DNA from: Campylobacteraceae bacterium
GTDB lineage: Bacteria > Campylobacterota > Campylobacteria > Campylobacterales > JALSKU01
Assembly: GCA_015488975.1 (NCBI GenBank)
Contig: WFMT01000049.1
Coordinates: 1 to 5,314 of the forward strand
Reading direction: 5' to 3'
Length of the DNA stretch: 5,314 nt
Below, piece after piece: positions 1-4,327 of the stretch. The translations under genes were made by a program, and so were the position numbers. Under the pieces are notes generated by a model. That model made no database searches, had not been told where the DNA came from, and was given only the letters and a program-made list of their open reading frames with translations. The stretch's first letter is position 1. Every line of letters begins with the position of its first letter.

Positions 1-985
1 CAGCTCCCAAAAAGTTACCAAAACCATTTGAAACAAGCCACATTAGTGCAGGAGTATTATTGGAAGTTGTATCTTTTCCCTCGTTCATTGCCATACCTTT
101 TTCTTTGCCCCAGTCATAAAGTACATGAACAAACATTCCTATCAAAGGTACCGGCTCCAATGCACTAAATAAAGCACCGATTTCCCACCAATACTCTGGA
201 GTTCCTATCCAAAAATAGTGATGACCTAAACCTAATATACCTGAACCAAATAGCATTGCAACTTCAATCCAAAGCCACATCTCAACTACTTGTCTGTTTG
301 CATTTACTATCTTTATAAGGCCATAAGCAGCCAATGCACCGACAAAAACTTCCCAAGTGGCTTCAACCCAAAGGTGTATAACCCACCACCACCAGTATTG
401 ATCCATTGTGATATTATCAGTAAAAAACATGCCTGCTAAATATAAGCCTGCAAGTGCTATCATATCCGCTAAAATTACAGTCATAATACCGGTTCTTCTG
501 CCTTTTATAGATGTTGCAAAAGTATTTGCTAAAAAGCCGAGAACTACAATAACTATACCGATATCTGCCCATCTTGGTGCTTCAAGATATTCTCTTCCTT
601 CAGTAATAAACCAAATAGTACTTGTTTTTCCAGGTCCAATTTGAACGAAGATAAATACAAGCACAACCACAGCGACTGCAAGAGTCAATATCCAAAACAA
701 CAGTTTTGCCATACCGATACCTACTGTCTCTATACCCGTTTCTTCCGGTAAAAGATAATATACCGCACCAATCATTGCATATAACATCCAGACTACCAAT
801 GCATTTATATGTATAATTCTTGCAATTGAAAAATCTAATATATCATATAAAAAAGATGGATAAATAAATTGAATAGCTGCAACCAAGCCTAATAGAAGTT
901 GTGCACCAAAAAGAATAACAGCAACCGTAAAATACCAACTCGCTAATTTTTGTGATTCATATTTATAACTATTTCGACCTTGCAT
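1..985 (-). CDS. norB: Nitric oxide reductase subunit B (cNOR type), 3' end cut off by window edge
   Basis: Catalytic subunit of cytochrome c-dependent nitric oxide reductase, which reduces 2 NO to N2O in the inner membrane during denitrification. The first 328 residues are present; the family usually has about 450-480. Visible metal-site residues match the known NorB pattern: His59 in ARIIHIN (low-spin haem b ligand), His204 and Glu208 in HLWVEATWE (FeB site), His255-His256 in GHHYFWIGTPEYWWE (FeB site), and Glu277 in LEPVPLIGM. About eight membrane helices can be seen. The C-terminal haem histidines lie beyond position 1. There is no N-terminal quinol-oxidising extension, so this is cNOR rather than qNOR, in agreement with the separate norC. 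The start ATG (983-985) lies inside the end of norC, a 17-bp overlap, and is preceded by a good Shine-Dalgarno (GAAGGAGT, complement of 991-998). Translation is probably coupled to norC. Motif recognition makes this assignment very secure. Confidence 0.97.
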   Translation of the reverse strand, partial: MQGRNSYKYESQKLASWYFTVAVILFGAQLLLGLVAAIQFIYPSFLYDILDFSIARIIHINALVVWMLYAMIGAVYYLLPEETGIETVGIGMAKLLFWILTLAVAVVVLVFIFVQIGPGKTSTIWFITEGREYLEAPRWADIGIVIVVLGFLANTFATSIKGRRTGIMTVILADMIALAGLYLAGMFFTDNITMDQYWWWWVIHLWVEATWEVFVGALAAYGLIKIVNANRQVVEMWLWIEVAMLFGSGILGLGHHYFWIGTPEYWWEIGALFSALEPVPLIGMFVHVLYDWGKEKGMAMNEGKDTTSNNTPALMWLVSNGFGNFLGA

Positions 986-1670
986 AAACTACTCCTTCTT
1001 TAATCTTTCCAAAGCCTCGTGGGAAGCCATTTGTGTCAATAGAGGACATTTGCTTCAAAAATGCTACAAGTCCTTTGGCCTCTTTAGCTGTTATATTAAG
1101 ATTTGGCATCATCCTTGCATGTGTTGGATATTTGCCAGGATGCATCAAAAATTCTGCCATTGCTTCTGCTTTTGTGCTTTTACCGGTCATCGCCTGCATC
1201 GGTCCGTTTTTTCCCCAAGCAGGATCAAGCCAAGCTTTTGTAAGATCAGGTGCATAGTATCCGCCGTTACCAAGAAGTGTATGACAATCCATACAGTTTT
1301 TAGCCTGTTCGGTGAGTTTGCCTAAATGCAAAAGTGCATCAGCTTCTTTTTGAGTATAATTATCTCTTCCAAAAAACTTCTCTTTTACTTTAAACAAAGA
1401 GTTGCCTTTCCCATCGCCACCACCTATAACAGGTACTTCATGTCCTCTTCTAGGATTCATTTTATACTGAATCTCATAGTTAATTACAGTTGCTGAGGGG
1501 ACTCTTTTATCAATATGCTTATTTATATCCTTTTGGGTTCCCATTGTTATCTGACCCATTGTGTTAAATGTTAACCATATCAACAAAAGTGATGCAAACC
1601 CTGTTACCCAAGCAGCAGATCTTTGCCAAAAACGATTATCCGACCAAACGGAAACTTTTTTCTTAGACAT
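969..1670 (-). CDS. norC: Nitric oxide reductase subunit C, membrane-anchored cytochrome c
   Basis: Electron-entry subunit of cNOR: it takes electrons from periplasmic cytochrome and passes them to the haems of NorB. The protein has 233 residues. A short charged cytoplasmic N-terminus is followed by one membrane anchor (about residues 19-40) and a periplasmic part. The haem c site is CMDCH at 126-130, followed by the NorC-typical TLLGNGGYYAPDLTK. The axial Met is probably Met187 or Met188 in ARMMPN, and the C-terminal SSIDTNGFPRG matches the end of known NorC proteins. Canonical NorC has about 150 residues. The extra length is mainly a block of about 65 residues between the anchor and the haem domain (about 45-108), containing a Gly-rich stretch, GHEVPVIGGGDGKG. 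The start is fixed by a perfect AGGAGG (complement of 1675-1680) four bases upstream of ATG. The gene overlaps norB downstream. Confidence 0.95.
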   Translation of the reverse strand: MSKKKVSVWSDNRFWQRSAAWVTGFASLLLIWLTFNTMGQITMGTQKDINKHIDKRVPSATVINYEIQYKMNPRRGHEVPVIGGGDGKGNSLFKVKEKFFGRDNYTQKEADALLHLGKLTEQAKNCMDCHTLLGNGGYYAPDLTKAWLDPAWGKNGPMQAMTGKSTKAEAMAEFLMHPGKYPTHARMMPNLNITAKEAKGLVAFLKQMSSIDTNGFPRGFGKIKEGVVYARSK

Positions 1671-1684
1671 TTGTCCTCCTTTTT

Positions 1685-2011
1685 TTATTTTTCATATCTC
1701 TCTTCGGACTTAGTTATCAAATAGAAATATATATATGGTACTATAAGATAAGCAACCATCGCAATAATCATCGCTTTAACTGTAAAAGTCTGACTATGAA
1801 TTTTTTCCGTAAGAAAATATGTACAGTAAACTTGCAAAATCCAAAAAAAGTATGCTAAAAACATATATATTTTTTTTAGTTTTTGCATTTTAACAAGCGT
1901 GACTATACTTGCATACAATAAACCAAATATTAAAATGAACGCTGCAGATAAAAAGATGGGAAGAAAATCATTTATCGCAATAATAGGTCGCACATATAAT
2001 GGTCCTGACAT
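1685..2011 (-). CDS. Small three-helix membrane protein, first gene of the nor operon
   Basis: I do not recognise a named family. The 108-residue protein has three predicted membrane helices (about 16-40, 48-68 and 77-99), a basic loop KMQKLKK after the first helix and a charged C-terminus SEERYEK. No metal-binding motif or signal peptidase site is evident; the single Cys is residue 63. The start ATG has an AAGGA Shine-Dalgarno eight bases upstream. The stop lies 14 bases from the norC start, and the gene is first behind the FNR/DNR-type box, so it should be co-transcribed with norCB. Other denitrifiers carry small membrane accessory genes (norE, norF) with norCB. Position and size suggest a comparable role in assembly or activity of the reductase, but this is inference from context and no sequence similarity to NorE or NorF was seen. 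Confidence 0.85.
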   Translation of the reverse strand: MSGPLYVRPIIAINDFLPIFLSAAFILIFGLLYASIVTLVKMQKLKKIYMFLAYFFWILQVYCTYFLTEKIHSQTFTVKAMIIAMVAYLIVPYIYFYLITKSEERYEK

Positions 2012-2058
2012 CTTAATTATCCTTAAGTTTAATATTTAATATTCAAATTATATTTTGT

Positions 2059-2064
2059 ATTGTA
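2059..2064 (-). promoter_or_regulatory. Candidate -10 element of the nor operon promoter
   Basis: The minus strand reads TACAAT here. If this is the -10 hexamer, transcription starts near 2052 and the centre of the FNR/DNR-type palindrome falls at -41.5, the standard class II activator position. An overlapping TATAAT at 2064-2069 would give -36.5 and is a less regular alternative. The DNA is very AT-rich, so the hexamer alone would prove little; the spacing to the box is the main support. Confidence 0.5.
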
Positions 2065-2085
2065 TTATATAAATAAAATAAAAAC

Positions 2086-2101
2086 ATTGATTTAAATCAA
2101 T
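2086..2101 (-). promoter_or_regulatory. FNR/DNR-type operator upstream of the nor operon
   Basis: The sequence ATTGATTTAAATCAAT is a perfect 16-bp palindrome containing the exact FNR/DNR consensus TTGAT-N4-ATCAA at 2087-2100. It lies 75 bp upstream of the start codon of the first nor-operon gene. It is also 156 bp upstream of the divergent gene at 2257, where no -10 at activator spacing was found, so the nor operon is the likely target. The two regulators encoded at 2477-3754 have recognition helices compatible with this half-site. Known practice in denitrifiers is NO- or anoxia-dependent activation of nor by such regulators; binding here is inferred. Confidence 0.85.
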
Positions 2102-2256
2102 TTTTATAGATTATTATTAAAAAAGACAGCAAGTTAGCAATATTAATAATATATTCAAATATTTAATAGTATCATTGTATGATTAAAGTAAAGATTATGT
2201 CTGCTTGTTTATCTAAAAAAATATGATTTTCATGTCTTTAAAAAGGAGATTTTAGA
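2102..2256. other. AT-rich intergenic region between operator and small membrane gene
   Basis: No gene or stable hairpin is visible. It must contain the promoter of the plus-strand gene at 2257. TATGAT at 2178-2183 and at 2222-2227 are possible -10 elements, but no -35 match or second FNR box accompanies them. A 10-bp AT-rich word, ATATTCAAAT, occurs at 2039-2048 and again at 2151-2160, probably by composition. Confidence 0.4.
2243..2249 (+). promoter_or_regulatory. Ribosome binding site supporting a GTG start
   Basis: AAGGAGA sits seven bases before the GTG at 2257. It is the strongest Shine-Dalgarno in this intergenic region, and no in-frame ATG is available nearby, so it fixes the start of the 62-residue gene and argues that the gene is real. 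Confidence 0.8.
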
Positions 2257-2445
2257 GTGAAAGAGATAGTTTTATTGTTAGTTTTTTCGATAGTGTTACT
2301 TTTCTTTTCAATTTATCCAGCTATAAAAATAGTTGAATTTTTCGACAAAAATAATAAATTAAGTAGTTTTTATTTTAATCTTTTTACAGTTATTATAACT
2401 ATATTGATATCTTTAATCGGCGGTTTGTTTTTGCAATATTTTTAA
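2257..2445 (+). CDS. Small two-helix membrane protein of unknown function
   Basis: The 62-residue protein begins with GTG and has two predicted membrane helices (about 4-26 and 39-60) joined by a short charged loop, EFFDKNNK. There is no cysteine, histidine or recognised motif, and I cannot place it in a family. Support comes from the strong Shine-Dalgarno and from hydrophobic segments spaced as in a helical hairpin. It is convergent with the regulator gene at 2477, 31 bp away, and divergent from the nor operon, with which it shares the intergenic region containing the FNR/DNR-type box. A link to NO or nitrogen-oxide respiration is possible only by proximity. Confidence 0.7.
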   Translation: MKEIVLLLVFSIVLLFFSIYPAIKIVEFFDKNNKLSSFYFNLFTVIITILISLIGGLFLQYF

Positions 2446-2476
2446 CTGGCCTTAAGTATATGCATAAAGTTAGTTA

Positions 2477-3115
2477 TTAAGTAAACATTTTAGTTAAAGA
2501 GTCTTTATCTAAAATTTCTAACTCATGTTTATCATTAAACTTAATATAATTTAATTTTTTAAGTTTTGTCAAAATTCTTGATAATGTTTCTGGAGTAGTA
2601 TTGGTGATTGCGGCTATATCTGTATTTTTTAATTTTTCAAATATTTCACTATGCTCAATAATAAGCTTTACTATTTTAGCTTCGGTTGATAGTATCATTT
2701 CCTGATGGATAAAATTTGATAAAATTTTTATTTTTTGCGATAATGATTTTATAATACTAAAAGATATGTTTGGATTTGTAAAAAAATCAACATGTAACCT
2801 TTTGTAATCTATTTTTAAAACTTCCACTTTTGTTACTGCTTCGGCCGTAGCCGGAAAAGTTACATTTTCAAAATTTGCTAACTCTCCTATAAGAGATATA
2901 GGAGTAAATTGATGTATATATTTTTGTCTTCCTTTTGAGTCTGTTTTGTATAACTTTACAACCCCGTTTAGCAAGACATGTAAAAAGTATGGCATTTCTC
3001 CTTCATAAAATAAAATATCTCCACTTTTTAATTCAACTAATGTTGATATTTTATCTATCGCCTCAAGATTTTCTTTATTTAAGTTGCTAAATAGTGCTAT
3101 ATCTTTTAAATACAT
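2477..3115 (-). CDS. Crp/Fnr-family regulator, DNR/NssR-like (downstream copy)
   Basis: Transcription factor of 212 residues. The N-terminal part is a cyclic-nucleotide-type beta-roll (about 10-115, with FYEGE at 36-40 and GEL at 77-79), followed by a long dimerisation helix (about 118-145) and a C-terminal winged helix-turn-helix (about 163-190). The recognition helix contains PETLSR (175-180). Its Glu, Ser and Arg match the FNR residues that read TTGAT half-sites. The protein has no cysteine at all, so it cannot hold an FNR-type iron-sulphur cluster. The CRP cAMP phosphate-binding Arg-Ser is replaced by FPATAE (87-92), so cAMP is unlikely as ligand. Together with the nor operon nearby this suggests an NO-responsive DNR/NnrR/NssR-type regulator, perhaps haem-based; the ligand is inferred. 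The start lies 3 bp after the stop of the upstream paralogue, with only a weak GTGAG in front, so translational coupling is likely. Confidence 0.88.
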   Translation of the reverse strand: MYLKDIALFSNLNKENLEAIDKISTLVELKSGDILFYEGEMPYFLHVLLNGVVKLYKTDSKGRQKYIHQFTPISLIGELANFENVTFPATAEAVTKVEVLKIDYKRLHVDFFTNPNISFSIIKSLSQKIKILSNFIHQEMILSTEAKIVKLIIEHSEIFEKLKNTDIAAITNTTPETLSRILTKLKKLNYIKFNDKHELEILDKDSLTKMFT

Positions 3116-3118
3116 AAA

Positions 3119-3754
3119 TTACTCACTCAATTTAATCAAATTTTCTTTTGAGATAATTTTAATTTTATGATTTTCTTCAATACTTATATAGCCAGCCTCT
3201 TTGAGTTTATTTAATACTCTTGAAAGAGTTTCAGGAGTCATATTTAGTTTTTTTGCAATATCTGTATATTTGGCATTGTAAAAATCATTTACATTTTCTA
3301 AAATAAATTTTATAACTCTCTCTTTGGATGTTAAAAACCCATCATCAATCACATTCATTAAAATTAGTATACGCTTATACAAAGATTCTAATAATTTTTG
3401 ACAAAAAAATAGTTTTTTACAAAAATCATCATCCAAATTAAAATAATCAATTTTTAAAACTTTACATTTTTTTTCACATTCTGCAGTTGCCGGATAAGGA
3501 ATTTGTTTAAAAATCGCAACTTCTCCAAGAAAATCGATAGCATTTATTGTATGTATATAAAGCTGCTTTCCCTTGGAATTTGTTTTATATATATTAGCGC
3601 TCCCTTCAAGAAGCACATATAAGTATTTTGGCTCCTCGCCTTCATAATATATAATTTCTGTTTTATCAAAATAGTTAATACTTGATGAAATATCAAGCTT
3701 GGATATTTCCACATCATTAAACTTTGAGAAAAATGGTATTTCCTTTATATTCAT
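3119..3754 (-). CDS. Crp/Fnr-family regulator, DNR/NssR-like (upstream copy, four cysteines)
   Basis: Transcription factor of 211 residues, colinear with the adjacent regulator: YEGE at 37-40, PATAE at 88-92 and VLKIDY at 99-104 fall at the same positions in both, and the recognition helix carries PETLSR (174-179). It is therefore a tandem paralogue expected to read the same TTGAT-type half-site. CRP's cAMP-binding Arg-Ser is missing (YPATAE). Unlike its neighbour it has four cysteines, Cys93, Cys97, Cys112 and Cys118, near the end of the beta-roll and the start of the dimerisation helix; this is not the FNR N-terminal cluster pattern. The reading frame is open to a GTG at 3791-3793, but that has no Shine-Dalgarno. 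The ATG at 3752-3754 has AAAAGG nine bases upstream and gives a length equal to the paralogue, so I prefer it. It is probably transcribed with the downstream copy. Confidence 0.88.
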   Translation of the reverse strand: MNIKEIPFFSKFNDVEISKLDISSSINYFDKTEIIYYEGEEPKYLYVLLEGSANIYKTNSKGKQLYIHTINAIDFLGEVAIFKQIPYPATAECEKKCKVLKIDYFNLDDDFCKKLFFCQKLLESLYKRILILMNVIDDGFLTSKERVIKFILENVNDFYNAKYTDIAKKLNMTPETLSRVLNKLKEAGYISIEENHKIKIISKENLIKLSE

Positions 3755-3763
3755 TATATAAAA

Positions 3764-3769
3764 CCTTTT
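3764..3769 (-). promoter_or_regulatory. Ribosome binding site that decides the start of the upstream regulator
   Basis: The minus strand reads AAAAGG here, nine bases before the ATG at 3752-3754. The competing GTG at 3791-3793 has no purine-rich match, and it overlaps the likely promoter region, so the internal ATG is the better start. Confidence 0.6.
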
Positions 3770-3782
3770 AAATATTACTTGT

Positions 3783-3788
3783 ATTATA
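3783..3788 (-). promoter_or_regulatory. Candidate -10 element for the regulator pair
   Basis: The minus strand reads TATAAT, a consensus -10, with a TG dinucleotide close upstream (GTGATTATAAT) and A/T tracts further upstream. The predicted transcript would start near 3776, about 22 bases before the preferred ATG. There is no good -35, which is usual for Campylobacterota sigma-70 promoters. Confidence 0.6.
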
Positions 3789-3826
3789 ATCACTTTTTAC
3801 TTAAATGTTTATATATATTTTAGAGC

Positions 3827-3840
3827 TATTCTTAAGAATA
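3827..3840. promoter_or_regulatory. 14-bp perfect palindrome between regulator promoter and repeat element
   Basis: TATTCTTAAGAATA is a perfect dyad lying about 57 bp upstream of the predicted start of the regulator transcript. It is also just upstream of a -10-like TAAAAT (3848-3853) on the plus strand. It does not match the TTGAT-type box. It could be an operator for one of the flanking transcription units; no binding protein is suggested by the sequence. Confidence 0.35.
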
Positions 3841-3870
3841 TTTAAGATAAAATACGGTTTATATTGCAGA

Positions 3871-3988
3871 CTGACCTTATACACCATAATGAGCAAAGCT
3901 CGTTATGGTGGCAGGAACTAAAAGTCCCTACAGCCCTTTGAAGCTTACAAAAAGTAAGATTTTTCGAGAAAAAAGTGTGTAAGGTCAG
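3871..3988 (+). repeat. 118-bp element with 14-bp inverted ends and three internal hairpins (structured RNA or MITE-like)
   Basis: The ends pair over 14 bp (3871-3884 with 3975-3988; CTGACCTTATACAC against GTGTGTAAGGTCAG) with one G-T wobble. Inside lies a strong hairpin, 3885-3894 with 3898-3907, with an AAA loop. A second hairpin, 3914-3919 with 3923-3928, also has an AAA loop. A third, CTTAC-AAAAA-GTAAG (3944-3958), is followed by a T run. No open reading frame fits it. It does not show the landmarks of tRNA, tmRNA, 4.5S RNA or RNase P RNA. Read on the plus strand, two of the three imperfect pairs are G-U wobbles and one is A-C; on the minus strand one is wobble and two are A-C, so plus is slightly favoured. 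Candidate -10 elements precede it (3848-3853, 3860-3865). It ends 66 bp before yggT, so it could be a yggT leader, a free small RNA, or a small non-autonomous mobile element. CAGA occurs at 3867-3870 and 3992-3995, a weak possible target duplication. Confidence 0.65.
3944..3964 (+). terminator. Weak terminator-like hairpin inside the repeat element
   Basis: A 5-bp stem (CTTAC/GTAAG) with an AAAAA loop is followed by A and then five T. Stem and T run are short, so termination would be inefficient. Its position before the closing 3' arm (3975-3988) would allow a switch between closed and terminated forms if the element is a transcribed leader. Confidence 0.25.
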
Positions 3989-3995
3989 CCACAGA

Positions 3996-4001
3996 TACAA
4001 T
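3996..4001 (+). promoter_or_regulatory. Possible -10 element of yggT-slt
   Basis: TACAAT lies just downstream of the repeat element, 53 bp before the yggT start. If used, the yggT-slt transcript would start near 4008 and exclude the element. No -35 is recognisable, and other AT-rich hexamers (4010-4020) compete. Confidence 0.3.
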
Positions 4002-4054
4002 AAGCAAAATTTATATATAAAGAATAAATTTACTTGAAATAATAAGGAGTTAGA

Positions 4055-4327
4055 ATGGTTGTACTTATAACCATAATACAAATGTTAAGCATGGTGATAA
4101 ACCTGTATGTATGGGTTGTTATCATAGCTGCTTTGATAACTTGGGTAAGGCCTGATCCTTACAATCCGATAGTGCAGACCCTAAATAGATTGACTGAGCC
4201 GGTTTATACTTATATAAGAAGATATATACCAACTGTAATTGGTGGGATTGATCTCTCTCCTGTAATTCTTATATTAGCTCTTCAATTTGTAGAATTACTT
4301 CTTTCAAATATACTTAGAACTCTATAA
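4055..4327 (+). CDS. yggT: YggT-family integral membrane protein (single YGGT domain)
   Basis: The 90-residue protein has one YGGT domain: a membrane helix (about 5-29), the signature WVRPDPYNPIVQTLNRLTEP (30-49) with an amphipathic stretch to about residue 59, then GGIDLSPVILIL leading into the second helix (about 66-87). E. coli YggT has two such domains, while the YlmG/Ycf19 relatives and many Campylobacterota proteins have one. The molecular function is not settled; relatives have been linked to membrane and division-related processes. The start ATG has AAGGAG five bases upstream. The stop is directly followed by the slt ATG, so the two form an operon. To my knowledge a yggT-slt pair also occurs in Campylobacter, which supports the taxonomic assignment. 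Confidence 0.93.
   Translation: MVVLITIIQMLSMVINLYVWVVIIAALITWVRPDPYNPIVQTLNRLTEPVYTYIRRYIPTVIGGIDLSPVILILALQFVELLLSNILRTL

Noticed and set aside
408..1325. Plus-strand open frames at 408-644, 1033-1257 and 1050-1325
   Set aside because: They lie antisense within norB and norC, which are supported by family motifs and ribosome binding sites; their translations show no coherent domain.
2446..2476. Bidirectional terminator between the convergent genes
   Set aside because: The 31-bp gap has only a very weak inverted repeat without a GC-rich stem or T run.
3755..3793. Longer start (GTG at 3791-3793) for the upstream regulator
   Set aside because: It has no ribosome binding site, and it would add 13 residues absent from the colinear paralogue and overlap the likely -10 region.
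3779..3793. Possible degenerate FNR-type box overlapping the regulator -10
   Set aside because: Only one half resembles TTGAT and the other half has two mismatches; too weak to claim autoregulation.
3871..3988. 6S RNA, 4.5S RNA or a CRISPR/tracrRNA-like element
   Set aside because: The fold is multi-branched rather than one long irregular hairpin as in 6S, the 4.5S GGAAG/AGCA core is absent, and there is no repeat-spacer array or cas gene. The GGAACTAAAAGTCCC hairpin only superficially resembles some repeat sequences.
3842..4081. Minus-strand open frame of 79 codons across the repeat element
   Set aside because: It reads through the inverted-repeat structure and the start of yggT, has no Shine-Dalgarno, and its low-complexity Phe/Leu/Cys content looks like chance.
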